In this document: positions 15,686 through 25,250 of the stretch, piece by piece
Position numbering within the stretch: the stretch's first letter is position 1
Layout of the letters: each line of letters begins with the position of its first letter
Source: Candidatus Tokpelaia sp. JSC188
GTDB lineage: Bacteria > Pseudomonadota > Alphaproteobacteria > Rhizobiales > Rhizobiaceae
Direction: 5' to 3'
DNA length: 64,000 nt
NCBI GenBank assembly: GCA_003331065.1
Contig: QENB01000001.1
Location: 248,001 to 312,000, forward strand
Notes under the pieces: generated by a model
The model's database searches: none
What the model saw: only the letters and a program-made list of their open reading frames with translations
What the model was told of the DNA's origin: nothing
Translations under genes and position numbers: made by a program

Positions 15686-15934
15686 ATTGATCCTCAACCA
15701 TGAATTATAGAAAAAATCCATTAAGTGAGATATTCGATGATTTTATGCTTGTTATATCTGCAAGGATGCATAAAACGCGTACTCTCGCTGTAATTCTTTC
15801 TTTTGGCTAGCAATAATTCTCGAATACAAGACCGTTTCATACTCTAAAATTCTGAAAAATGCTTTGTAGTATGGCTTGCTTTTCCTTTGCATAATGACCC
15901 ATATCGATGAACAATCTTTTTCATGGAGAAGAAA

Positions 15935-16588
15935 ATGAAATTTTTCATAGATACAGCCAACACTGATGAAATTCGTGAACTGAATGATCTAGGCCTTGTT
16001 GACGGTGTTACTACTAATCCCTCGCTCATTCTGAAATCAGGCCGCAACATCAACGAAGTTATCAAGGATATTTGCAACATTATCAAAGGACCGGTTTCTG
16101 CTGAAGTTGCAGCTACAGATTATGATAACATAATGCGAGAGACCAATCACCTGCTCAAGATTGCAGAGAACATCTGCATCAAACTTCCTCTCACTTTTGA
16201 TGGCCTACGCGTCTGCAAGATATTGACGGAAAAAGGTCGTAAAACCAATATGACATTATGTTTTACAGCTAATCAGGCATTGTTAGCAGCAAAAGCCGGC
16301 GCAACGTTTGTATCGCCTTTCATCGGCCGGCTTGATGATATCAATCTCAATGGTATGAAGCTTATTAGTGAAATCCGCACCATTTTTGATAATTACGCTT
16401 TTAGGACTGAGATTCTTGCCGCCTCAATCCGTACTGCCAATCATGTCAAGGAAGCCGCCCTGATCGGTGCCGATATTGTAACGATGCCTTCTATCATACT
16501 AAAACAGTTGATCAATCATCCGCTGACCGATAAGGGGCTAGAAATCTTCCTTGCAGACTGGACAAAAACTGGCCAGAAAATCGGCTGA
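15935..16588 (+). CDS. tal: Small transaldolase (TAL subfamily 3B / Fsa-like)
   Basis: Single-domain transaldolase of 217 aa, the exact length typical of the rhizobial small transaldolase/fructose-6-phosphate aldolase family. Motifs: [26 protein letters not shown], Schiff-base Lys in [26 protein letters not shown] and [10 protein letters not shown]. The start at 15935 follows GGAGAAG; the ATG at 15923 four codons upstream overlaps that ribosome site and is less likely. It would link the pentose phosphate pathway with glycolytic intermediates, complementing zwf-pgl-edd further along. Transaldolase versus F6P aldolase activity cannot be settled by eye. Confidence 0.9.
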   Translation: MKFFIDTANTDEIRELNDLGLVDGVTTNPSLILKSGRNINEVIKDICNIIKGPVSAEVAATDYDNIMRETNHLLKIAENICIKLPLTFDGLRVCKILTEKGRKTNMTLCFTANQALLAAKAGATFVSPFIGRLDDINLNGMKLISEIRTIFDNYAFRTEILAASIRTANHVKEAALIGADIVTMPSIILKQLINHPLTDKGLEIFLADWTKTGQKIG

Positions 16589-17968
16589 ATATTATATTCT
16601 GCAAGAATCAAAAAATATCTGATATTTGCAAGATTATTGTAATCAAATACCTGGCTCTTCCAGGAGCGAAATATCTTTAATTGTTAAGCTGTTTATAATA
16701 ATTTCACCTAACAGCAAAAAACTTCAAATTACGTGATCAGTATTCCCAGCTCGATTAAATCAAGATTCAAATGACAGGCTACCAGCAAAAGCAGATGAAT
16801 ATAGGACAGCTTTTGAATCTGTATAGGTATTGCATCGCTACTTTAAAAAGCTATTTTTTAATCTTTTAACCTAAAGATAAGCCATAATTAAATATAAAAC
16901 AGTCCATCTTTCTAAGAGGAGAGCATCCATCTATAAAAATTTCAAAGGCAAATAATTCTCGCTTAATAGCAAATATTACTTTTATCTTCAGCATTCAATA
17001 ATATTAAAAAACGTAGAAGCTACTATAGTTCTATTTGAGATGCCATATGTAATAACGCATCAGTCTTTTGCATGCTTGCCATCGGCACCAGATTAATGGT
17101 TTGCTTTAACCAGGCTTGATAATCCCTTGAATTTTCCTTAATATGGCCTCCCAGCATGATCGACCAGGATCAAAAATCTGATCTACTCGCTACGCTCGCT
17201 CCTTTTCTACGCAGTTTTTATCCTATGCTTTCCCTTCTTTATTCTAATGAAATAGTTACTAAAAGTGTTATAAATATATATGCTTTGCCCATATTTCTCA
17301 TCTTAAATAGATAAACTTGACAATACAATAAATGAACGTTTTTCGAATTATCCTTTAAATCCATAGATAAAGTTTTGAGATACCTATAAAAGCATCCTGT
17401 TGCATCAGGTTCATCAACCTATGCAGCATTACTTTCAAAGTTGCTTTAGCATGATATCCAGAAAATTGTTATCGAGTTCTCTGTCAAAATTATGAAATAT
17501 TCTATGACTAGAGCAACATACCTATTATCAAATTAGAGTGACTGCTTCAGCCAGGAGCTGTTTTAATTTTTCTACTTTACTATAGTATCTGAGAATTATT
17601 TCTATGAATTGACTTCAAACAAAAAATCGCTAAAATTTTTGTAGCCTAATTCGCAGTTTAGTGTAGAGGTATTATGTTTTGCGAGGACACAAAAGGGTTA
17701 ACATGATTAGATCATTTGATTTAATTTAGGAAGATGTGCGTGGGGCTAAATCCTATCCCTCAGAAGGTTGCCATTTTATACTACATCTGAAGTAGTTGAT
17801 CTCTGCGTTTGCTTTCCTTTACTGATTGGCCAATACACCAACTAGGGCAGTTGATATTCTCCCTTCGCCACCCACCCTCTCCTGGGAGCAGGCTTGGGAT
17901 AAAAATTCTTTAGACTGCTGAACTTGGATATTTATTTAGGGGAGAGGAGGAGCAGGAGTTTTAAAGAC
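16589..17968. other. 1.4 kb gene-poor stretch
   Basis: No complete gene is visible. The only noteworthy frames are a plus-strand frame from about 17157 (MIDQDQKSDLLATLAPFLR, about 50 codons) and an overlapping minus-strand frame ending at 17023 (QAWLKQTINLVPMASMQ, ending HMASQIEL). The latter has the look of a protein tail rather than random sequence, but I cannot name the family. Probably a decayed gene. Confidence 0.4.
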
Positions 17969-19000
17969 ATGAGTTTCAAATTCGCAGTTGCCGGTGCTAC
18001 CGGCAGTGTTGGGCGCGAAATGCTCAACATTCTTGAAGAACGAGGGTTTTTAGCCGATAAGATTATACCACTTGCCTCGCGACATAGTCACGGAACAGAG
18101 GTTTCCTACGGCAATAAGACATTAAGAGTGCGGGCACTGGATAATTACGATTTTTCCAGTACCGATATCTGCCTTATGTCTGCAGGTGGCAGTATTTCAC
18201 AACAATGGGCACCCAAAATTGCAGCGACAGGATGTGTGGTCATTGATAATTCATCGGCATGGCGTTATCATTCAGATGTGCCACTAATTGTGCCAGAAGT
18301 TAATCCAGAGGCGATTGTAGACTTCAAGAAGCGTAATATTATCGCTAATCCTAATTGCTCAACAGCTCAACTTCTCGTCGTATTGAAACCCTTACATGAT
18401 GCAGCTAGAATCAAACGAGTTATTGTCTCGACATATCAATCTGTTTCAGGTGCCGGTAAGGAGGGAATAGACGAGCTATTTGAGCAATCTCGAGCGGTTT
18501 TTGTTGCTGACACAATAACAACAAAGAAATTCACCAAGCGCATTGCCTTCAACGTTATTCCTCACATCGATGTCTTTATGGAAGATGGCTATACTAAGGA
18601 AGAATGGAAGATGATGGCTGAAACAAAAAAAATGCTTGACCCAAAAATCAAACTGACAGCAACAGCTGTGCGTGTGCCAGTTTTTATTGGTCATGGTGAA
18701 GCAGTAAATGTTGAGTTTGAAACTCCTATTTCTGCTAATGAAGCTCGTGAAATATTGCGTGACGCGCCAGGTATCTTAGTTGTAGACAAACATAAAAATG
18801 GTGGGTATATGACGCCTTACGAAACTACCGGTGAAGATGCCACCTATGTGAGCCGTATTCGCGAAGATATTACAGTTGAGAATGGGCTTACCTTCTGGGT
18901 TGTATCTGATAACTTACGCAAGGGTGCTGCTCTTAATACGATTCAGATAGCCGAGCTGCTCCTTGCCCGTAATTTGATCACACCTAAATCTGCAAAATAA
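17969..19000 (+). CDS. asd: Aspartate-semialdehyde dehydrogenase
   Basis: NADPH-dependent enzyme making aspartate semialdehyde for lysine/diaminopimelate, threonine and methionine; 343 aa. Rossmann motif VAGATGSVGREML at the N-terminus, catalytic Cys in IANPNCSTAQLL, active-site STYQSVSGAGKEG, and substrate-binding RVPVFIGHGEAVN. The start at ATG 17969 (MSFKFAVAG) follows GGAG; an in-frame TTG at 17924 would add 15 residues with no family match. Stands alone, upstream of metQNI. Confidence 0.97.
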   Translation: MSFKFAVAGATGSVGREMLNILEERGFLADKIIPLASRHSHGTEVSYGNKTLRVRALDNYDFSSTDICLMSAGGSISQQWAPKIAATGCVVIDNSSAWRYHSDVPLIVPEVNPEAIVDFKKRNIIANPNCSTAQLLVVLKPLHDAARIKRVIVSTYQSVSGAGKEGIDELFEQSRAVFVADTITTKKFTKRIAFNVIPHIDVFMEDGYTKEEWKMMAETKKMLDPKIKLTATAVRVPVFIGHGEAVNVEFETPISANEAREILRDAPGILVVDKHKNGGYMTPYETTGEDATYVSRIREDITVENGLTFWVVSDNLRKGAALNTIQIAELLLARNLITPKSAK

Positions 19001-19293
19001 ATCTAAGCGGTGGCTGACTCAATACCCTTTTGTGAGGCTTAACAATAAAACAAAACTCCTATATTTAGAAAATAGTAGAAACCAGCTATATTAAGCGTGA
19101 TTAGTAAAATCACCACCATCAGTACTCTGTTGCATCTCAAACAACTTAAGACTATAGCAATTGTCATCTCTTATCTGGCTCTAAATTGTATTTTCCTTCC
19201 ACAAAAATAAAAATTGTTTTTCGTTTTCTTAAATTACTGTTATTTAAGTCTACATTAGTCCAATGTCTACAAAACTATAAGGAATCCAGCTGT

Positions 19294-20115
19294 ATGCCAT
19301 ATTTTTCCAAATCAACTCGTAAGATGATTCTAGCCTTTCTGCTAACGCTCGTCGTCTTTAGCATTAGCATACCCGCTTCTCAAGCTGATGAAAAAGATAG
19401 AATTAGAGTGGGTGTCATGGACGGTGATGAAGCTGATGTCTGGCGTGTGGCGGTTGAGGTTGCTAGAAAAGAAGGATTAAACATTGATCTTGTCACTTTT
19501 TCCGACTACTCTATCCCCAATGAAGCGTTAGATGCTGGAAATATTGATGCAAATGCCATACAACATGAGCCTTATCTTGATGCACAAGTTGAACAGCGTG
19601 GTTATAAACTTTCCATTGTAGGACGTACAGCTTTGTTCCCCATGGGCATTTATTCTCGAAAAATCAAGAATCTTTCTGAACTCTATGAAGGAGCAACCGT
19701 TGGTATTCCAGATGATCCATCTAATGAAGGACGAGCCCTACGCACCATGGCACAATTTGGGCTCATTACTTTGAAGAATCCCGATGATATTCTGGTTACC
19801 CCAATCGATATTAAGGATAATCCAAAAAAACTGAAATTCCAAGAGATGAATGCTGGAATTGTCGGTCGCGCTATTGATGATCTTGATGTTGTTATTGTTA
19901 ATAATACATGGATTGCAAGCTCTGGCTTAAACCCAGAAAAGGACAGTATCGCATGGGAAAAAATTGAGAATAACCCTTACGATAATACTATTGTCGTACG
20001 CACACAAGATGTTGATAAACCTTGGGTTAAGAAATTGCTTTCAGCTTATCAGAATGAAACTGTGCGCAAGGAGCTCAAACGTATTTTTGGAATAGGCTTT
20101 GCAACTTCTTGGTGA
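19294..20115 (+). CDS. metQ: Methionine ABC transporter substrate-binding protein MetQ (NlpA family)
   Basis: Periplasmic receptor for methionine import, 273 aa. A signal peptide of about 31 residues ends ISIPASQA before DEKDRIRVGV; there is no lipobox Cys, so it is likely a soluble periplasmic or membrane-tethered form rather than a lipoprotein. Family signatures: NIDANAIQHEPYLDAQVEQRG, GIPDDPSNEGRALR and the terminal IFGIGFATSW. The start follows AAGGA; the frame extends upstream to 19186 but without family similarity. Its stop overlaps the metN start. Confidence 0.95.
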   Translation: MPYFSKSTRKMILAFLLTLVVFSISIPASQADEKDRIRVGVMDGDEADVWRVAVEVARKEGLNIDLVTFSDYSIPNEALDAGNIDANAIQHEPYLDAQVEQRGYKLSIVGRTALFPMGIYSRKIKNLSELYEGATVGIPDDPSNEGRALRTMAQFGLITLKNPDDILVTPIDIKDNPKKLKFQEMNAGIVGRAIDDLDVVIVNNTWIASSGLNPEKDSIAWEKIENNPYDNTIVVRTQDVDKPWVKKLLSAYQNETVRKELKRIFGIGFATSW

Positions 20116-21152
20116 TGAAACATTTTAATACACCTCTTCTTGAACTTAAAAATATTCGCCGTTTTTTTCAGGAGGCGATTCTTGATGATGTTTCGTTGAC
20201 TATCTACCAAGGAGAAATTCTTGGCATTATCGGTCGTAGCGGCGCAGGAAAGACGACTTTAATTCGTTGTATTAACGGCCTTGATCGTATTGATAGCGGG
20301 AAGATATTTTTTGATGGTAAAAATATTACGCAATTAAATGATAGCGATAGGCAACTTATTCAGCGTCGTATCGCTATGATTTTTCAGCATTTCAACTTGC
20401 TATCATCACTTCGTGTCATTGATAATGTGGCCTTACCACTTAAGTTTGTCGGTTATCCAAAGAAAAAACGTCGTCAACTCTCACTTGAAATGCTTGACCT
20501 TGTTGGCCTTTCTGATAAAGCAAGCTATTATCCTGCACAACTTTCTGGCGGACAAAAACAGCGAGTCGGGATTGCTCGTGCACTGGCTTCTAATCCTGTT
20601 ATCCTGCTTTCTGATGAAGCAACATCAGCGCTTGATTCTGAAACCACTCAATCAATTCTTGAATTACTTGTCGGAATCAACCAAAAGACAGGGCTAGCCA
20701 TTGTCCTAATTACTCATGAGATGGAAGTTATTCGCTCAATTGCCACTCGCATTCTTGTGCTCGAGCACGGTAGAATTGTTGAAGAGGGTATGGTTAAAGA
20801 TGTTTTTGCTCGGCCGCAAAGCACTACAGCACGATCTCTTCTTCAACTCATGATTCCTGCTCTACCAACAAAAATCTCTGAGAAACTTAACCCTTATCAT
20901 GGTCAGGAAGCTATTATTGAATTGCGTATATCTGGAGCAGAAGCACGCAAGCCATTCCTAAACAATCTTCAGGGTGAAACAGGCGTTGTAGCACGTATTA
21001 TTCAGGGTGGTATTGATATAATTCAAGGAGAATCTCTTGGGCATTTTTTTCTTGCTATATCTGCAATTGACAAAAAAAAGCTGGAAAAGGCCCGCGAATG
21101 GCTTGCCAACCACAGCGATAAAAGTGAGGTACTTGGTTATGTCCAATTTTGA
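20115..21152 (+). CDS. metN: Methionine ABC transporter ATP-binding protein MetN
   Basis: ATPase of the methionine importer, 345 aa. Walker A IGRSGAGKTTLIRC, Q-loop MIFQHFNLL, signature LSGGQKQRVGIARAL and Walker B LLSDEATSALD are intact. The C-terminal ~90 residues form the NIL domain, which binds methionine and inhibits transport when the cell is replete. I place the start at ATG 20115 in a TGATG overlap with metQ; in-frame TTG and GTG lie just upstream. Confidence 0.96.
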   Translation: MKHFNTPLLELKNIRRFFQEAILDDVSLTIYQGEILGIIGRSGAGKTTLIRCINGLDRIDSGKIFFDGKNITQLNDSDRQLIQRRIAMIFQHFNLLSSLRVIDNVALPLKFVGYPKKKRRQLSLEMLDLVGLSDKASYYPAQLSGGQKQRVGIARALASNPVILLSDEATSALDSETTQSILELLVGINQKTGLAIVLITHEMEVIRSIATRILVLEHGRIVEEGMVKDVFARPQSTTARSLLQLMIPALPTKISEKLNPYHGQEAIIELRISGAEARKPFLNNLQGETGVVARIIQGGIDIIQGESLGHFFLAISAIDKKKLEKAREWLANHSDKSEVLGYVQF

Positions 21153-21867
21153 ACTGCTTTGCGCCATTGTGCCATCGGCAATTATCGATACTCTATGGAT
21201 GACATGTGCCTCTTCGTTCTTTGCATTTTTATTTGGCTTTCCATTAGGACTTTTGCTTTATGCAACATCTTCAGGTAACTTATTTCAAAATAATTGGATC
21301 AACCGCCCTATTAGTGCGATTGTCGACAGTTTGAGAGCTATTCCCTTCATTATTCTTGCAGCTACTATCATGCCAATTACGCGCATAATTATAGGAAAAG
21401 CTATCGGCAACGAGGCCATGATTTTTGTTCTGTCCATTTCAGCCATCCCTTTCTACGCGCGCATAGCAGAACTATCGTTTCGCGAAGTTGACAGAAATTT
21501 AATTGATACCGTCCGCGCTATGGGTGCAACACGTTTTCAAGCTATCCGCGAAGTCGCAATCCCGGAAACGCTGTCGAGCTTGATTTCTGGCTTTACTGTA
21601 ACAGTAATCACTATTCTAGCTGCCACTGCAATGGCTGGTTTTATTGGTGCAAATGGGTTGGGAAAGCTAGCCATTAGTTATGGTTATCAACGCTATAACC
21701 TAGTTGTTATGACAATACTTATTATCATTCTAATTATTCTGAATAATGTTATTCAATGGTTTGGTGACCGTATTACCAAAAGAATAATTTTTAGATGTCA
21801 AGGATTACAATCAAGCATTAAAAACTTGTCCAAGGACAGGAGCAACATTTTTTTTGAGAAAAATTGA
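21139..21867 (+). CDS. metI: Methionine ABC transporter permease MetI
   Basis: Membrane permease of the MetNIQ importer, 242 aa with about five membrane segments. The EAA loop that contacts MetN reads DTVRAMGATRFQAIREVAIPE around residues 130-150. It starts at ATG 21139, overlapping metN by 14 bases. After the last membrane helix, a basic tail of about 25 residues (QGLQSSIKNLSKDRS) makes it longer than the usual ~217-220 aa. Confidence 0.95.
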   Translation: MSNFELLCAIVPSAIIDTLWMTCASSFFAFLFGFPLGLLLYATSSGNLFQNNWINRPISAIVDSLRAIPFIILAATIMPITRIIIGKAIGNEAMIFVLSISAIPFYARIAELSFREVDRNLIDTVRAMGATRFQAIREVAIPETLSSLISGFTVTVITILAATAMAGFIGANGLGKLAISYGYQRYNLVVMTILIIILIILNNVIQWFGDRITKRIIFRCQGLQSSIKNLSKDRSNIFFEKN

Positions 21868-21910
21868 GAAAAATGAAAAACATAGCATTACGCTGCTTAA
21901 CAGCCTTAAT

Positions 21911-22720
21911 TCATCGGGTACGTTTCATTCCTTTATATGACGCCTTATTTTTCCGATTAAGTGACCACGCTTTAGAATAAGCTTTATGGGCGCATACTTT
22001 CTTACCTTGGTGTTCAAGGACCAAGGCTTTGTTAAACCAACTCTCTGAAACATTTGGATTTAATCTGATAGCTGTGCTGAAATCATCAGCTGCATTTTCC
22101 CATTCTTGCAAAGCAATATAGGAAAGTCCTCGGCCATTATATGGCATAGGAATATTAGGTTGCCGTGATATGGAAGCACCAAAATCGTTGATAGCTTGCG
22201 CATGTTGGCCACGCATCTGCTCAATCAACGCACGGCTATACCAAGCACGTCCATCCAGAGTGCCAAGCTGAATTGCCCTATTATAATCATTAAAAGCAAA
22301 ATCTAACTGACCAATCTCACGATATAGATTCCCACGACCGATATATCCTAGAGCATAATCTGGCTTAATCTGCAGGGCATGGTCATACTCATTCAATGCA
22401 GCATTGTAATCTCCCATATAACGGTATATCAGCGCACGATTAGCATAAGCTGCGTAAAATCCAGGATCTAGTTGTATAGCTATGTTAAAGTCCTTGATCG
22501 CATCCTTATAGCGTCCCGCCCGTCCATAAGCAGAGCCGCGTACATTATATCCAGTAGGAGCAGTAGGATTACTACGAATCACAGTTGTCAGTGAAGCAAT
22601 ATTTTTACGCGATCCCTGTGCCTTATTTTCTGAACAGGATATCCCTACACCTGTTGTCCGGCATCCTATCAGAAGCGGAAGAGATACTACAATTAGCCAT
22701 AAGATACACTTCTTGTTCAT
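21911..22720 (-). CDS. TPR-repeat lipoprotein
   Basis: 269 aa with a lipoprotein signal peptide: hydrophobic LWLIVVSLPLLIG followed by the lipobox Cys at about residue 20 (LLIGC). After a short linker come about six tetratricopeptide repeats, for example YNVRGSAYGRAGRYKDAIKD and YANRALIYRYMGDYNAALNE. This architecture matches outer-membrane-associated NlpI-like TPR lipoproteins, which act as adaptors for envelope hydrolases. The specific function is not deducible. Convergent with metI and followed on the same strand by nothing within the operon distance. Confidence 0.88.
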   Translation of the reverse strand: MNKKCILWLIVVSLPLLIGCRTTGVGISCSENKAQGSRKNIASLTTVIRSNPTAPTGYNVRGSAYGRAGRYKDAIKDFNIAIQLDPGFYAAYANRALIYRYMGDYNAALNEYDHALQIKPDYALGYIGRGNLYREIGQLDFAFNDYNRAIQLGTLDGRAWYSRALIEQMRGQHAQAINDFGASISRQPNIPMPYNGRGLSYIALQEWENAADDFSTAIRLNPNVSESWFNKALVLEHQGKKVCAHKAYSKAWSLNRKNKASYKGMKRTR

Positions 22721-22936
22721 TACCTGCTTTTTTCTATAACAAAAAACTTCTGTTATAATAAAAACTGCTTAAGAAGCTTAAAGCTCTACTACTATTCACT
22801 GCAATTTCTAGAGCCTACAAGGCTTGATACATTGCTGCGCCAGAGCAGAAAATACATGAGCGGAATAAACACTCCACACTATTACCATTAGCAAAACTTA
22901 TTCAAAAATAACTTTGCTACAGAATCCAAAAAATAC

Positions 22937-23176
22937 TTAACGTACGTTGGAGCGATTACTAACCAAGCCCTCGCGCTGAGCACGTTTTCTTGCCAGTTTT
23001 CGGGCACGACGGATAGCCTCTGCCTTTTCACGGGCACGTTTTTCCGATGGCTTCTCATAATGGCTACGCATCTTCATTTCACGAAAAATGCCTTCACGTT
23101 GCATCTTCTTTTTTAGCGCACGCAGCGCCTGGTCAATATTGTTATCGCGAACGAGTACCTGCACTTCTAATCCCAT
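22937..23176 (-). CDS. rpsU: Ribosomal protein bS21
   Basis: Small basic 30S protein, 79 aa, involved in Shine-Dalgarno helix accommodation. Typical start [20 protein letters not shown], then [20 protein letters not shown] and an Arg/Lys/Ala-rich tail. Slightly longer than the E. coli protein (71 aa), as normal in rhizobia. Monocistronic by spacing. Confidence 0.97.
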   Translation of the reverse strand: MGLEVQVLVRDNNIDQALRALKKKMQREGIFREMKMRSHYEKPSEKRAREKAEAIRRARKLARKRAQREGLVSNRSNVR

Positions 23177-23851
23177 TCCTTACAAAAAAACTAAAGAAAA
23201 CAGCCAACATGCTGCATCTTTTTTGTGTTTAACACTTAACACATATATAAGCTAATAAACCTGTAAAACCCCTAGACATTATACGCCAATACAAATATAG
23301 GGAAATACGAACTAATCTACCATTCTTAGCTGTCTATTTCAAAGAGCGCAAATGGTGCCACAAAATCAATGCGTTTGTCCAGTCTTTTCCTGAGAGGAAA
23401 AGCACATTCTTGTATGTGATTCAAATTTTTGTGATTTTGATCATCTTCTGCGCATTATCCAAAATGTCCGATTTATTCTTGTATTAATTCTGGATTTTAT
23501 CCACCTTCGCTTTCTGACATTAAATCACTTCACAATCAATAGGAGCAGCAAGTAAAAGCCTACTCAAGCTTATATATACCCATCTATTTGAAGCAATAGG
23601 ATAGTTTGTGTCCTAAAGTTTTCATACTATAAAGTATATCAATCTTCATATATTTGAAAAAAGAAAGTTTTTATCTAAAAGGAAAATAAAAATCTTAATT
23701 TTTTGCACGCTTATCATCGATATTTAATAATAAAAAGAAAAAATAAAACGTTAACAACCCTTTGCACATTGATTTTTCGAAATTATTTATAATAGGCGGA
23801 GATAGAAAATTATTATACAACCGTTGCTTCTATTATTTAAAGGAGAAGCAA
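23177..23851. other. 675-base intergenic region
   Basis: Non-coding AT-rich stretch between divergent rpsU and the SAF-domain oxidoreductase gene. It must hold both promoters. I see no gene, tRNA or repeat; the upstream extension of the oxidoreductase frame (23762-23851) has no family character. Confidence 0.45.
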
Positions 23852-25168
23852 ATGACCAGTAATGTCGTCCTTACTGGACTTGCCCGTGATTTGAAAGAGC
23901 GTGCGGATAGCGGTAGACCTATCTGCATTGGTCTTGTTGGTTGCGGCGAGATGGGAACTGATATGCTGTCAGCTATGACGCAAATGAATGGCATTAACAT
24001 TGGTGCAGTGGTAACTCGTACGCCAGCCCGTGTTTTTGATGCTGCTGAAAAAGCTTACCAAGAAGAGGGATATGCAAGCGAAGTACAAAATGCTTCGGCT
24101 ATGACGCAAGCCATAGAAGACGGTATTATTGCAGTTACCGAGGACATTGATCTAATGCTGCACAATGAACTAATAGATGTTGTTGTGGATGCAACTGGCT
24201 ATCCTGAAGCAGGGGCACAAATCGGCGTAAAAACGCTTGAAAACAACAAGCATTTAGTTACGATGAATGTCGAAGCTGATATCACTATTGGAGCCTATTT
24301 AAAGCATGAAGCGGATAAACGCGGACTGATTTATACGCTAGGGGCAGGCGATGAACCTTCCTCTTGCATGGAATTGATCGAATTTGTTTCGGCTATGGGA
24401 TACAAAATTATTACTGCTGGTAAGGGAAAAAATAACCCGCTTATTTCTGATGCTATACCGAGTGATTATGAAGAAGAAGCCCATCGTCGTAATATGAATG
24501 TCCGCATGCTGATTGAGTTTATCGACGGCTCAAAAACCATGATGGAGATGGCGGCTATCGCAAATGCCACAGGGCTAGTGCCTGACTGCTCAGGTATGCA
24601 TGGTCCTCAAACTGATCTTAGTATATTGAATAGAATACTCATCCCTGAAATAGATGGCGGAATTCTAAAGAAAATAGGTGTCGTGGATTACTCAACTGGC
24701 AGATATGTATCGCCTGGTGTTTTTGTTATTGCTGAAATACGTCATCCACGCATCTGTAAAAGAATGGAAGATCTCAAAATCGGTCAAGGCCCCTATTTCA
24801 CATTTCATAGGCCTTACCACTTGACCGCAATGGAAGTACCTCTGACCTGCGCGCGTGTCATGCTTTACGGTAAACCTGATATGGTACCGCTAGAAAAGCC
24901 AGTTGCAGAGGTTTGCGCTGTTGCCAAAAAAGATCTCAAAGCCGGTGATACGCTCGATTTTATCGGTCTTTACACTTATCGTGCCTGGATAATGACAGTC
25001 GAGGATGCACGCGCAGCTAACGCTCTTCCCTGTGGTCTTCTTGAAGGCGCTAAAATAACTCATCCCATCAACAGGGGATGCTTGATTACAACACAGAATA
25101 CCACAATAAAACCCGGTCAAAGAATTGCAGAACTACGTGCAAGACAGGATAGACTACTACTGAGTTGA
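23852..25168 (+). CDS. SAF-domain NAD(P)-dependent oxidoreductase, DXR-like (DRL) candidate
   Basis: 438 aa from ATG 23852 with a strong AAGGAG site 7 bases upstream. N-terminal Rossmann motif IGLVGCGEMGTDMLSAM, then a homoserine-dehydrogenase-like fold (VVDATGYPEAGAQIG, YTLGAGDEPSSCMELIEF) and a C-terminal SAF-type domain (VCAVAKKDLKAGDTL). In Brucella abortus a protein of this size and architecture, DRL, replaces DXR in making methylerythritol phosphate for isoprenoids. I infer a similar role, but related SAF-domain dehydrogenases of other function occur in rhizobia. Stands alone and ends in a shared terminator facing pntB. Confidence 0.65.
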   Translation: MTSNVVLTGLARDLKERADSGRPICIGLVGCGEMGTDMLSAMTQMNGINIGAVVTRTPARVFDAAEKAYQEEGYASEVQNASAMTQAIEDGIIAVTEDIDLMLHNELIDVVVDATGYPEAGAQIGVKTLENNKHLVTMNVEADITIGAYLKHEADKRGLIYTLGAGDEPSSCMELIEFVSAMGYKIITAGKGKNNPLISDAIPSDYEEEAHRRNMNVRMLIEFIDGSKTMMEMAAIANATGLVPDCSGMHGPQTDLSILNRILIPEIDGGILKKIGVVDYSTGRYVSPGVFVIAEIRHPRICKRMEDLKIGQGPYFTFHRPYHLTAMEVPLTCARVMLYGKPDMVPLEKPVAEVCAVAKKDLKAGDTLDFIGLYTYRAWIMTVEDARAANALPCGLLEGAKITHPINRGCLITTQNTTIKPGQRIAELRARQDRLLLS

Positions 25169-25206
25169 GCAAGCAATTGAGAATTTCCAAATGAAGTCAG
25201 CTATAA

Positions 25207-25232
25207 AAAAAGGCAGGGATCTCTGCCTTTTT
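25207..25232. terminator. Bidirectional intrinsic terminator
   Basis: Perfect 10-bp inverted repeat: AAAAAGGCAG (25207-25216), loop GGATCT, CTGCCTTTTT (25223-25232). The A and T runs provide a U-tract in both directions. It lies between the convergent oxidoreductase gene (ends 25168) and pntB (ends 25251), so it can serve both. Confidence 0.85.
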
Positions 25233-25250
25233 AACCTCGTAGCGCACGGC

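Noticed and set aside
19001-19293. SAM-sensing riboswitch upstream of metQNI
   Set aside because: Expected for a methionine importer, but the 293-base leader shows no recognisable SAM-I or SAM-II core by eye.
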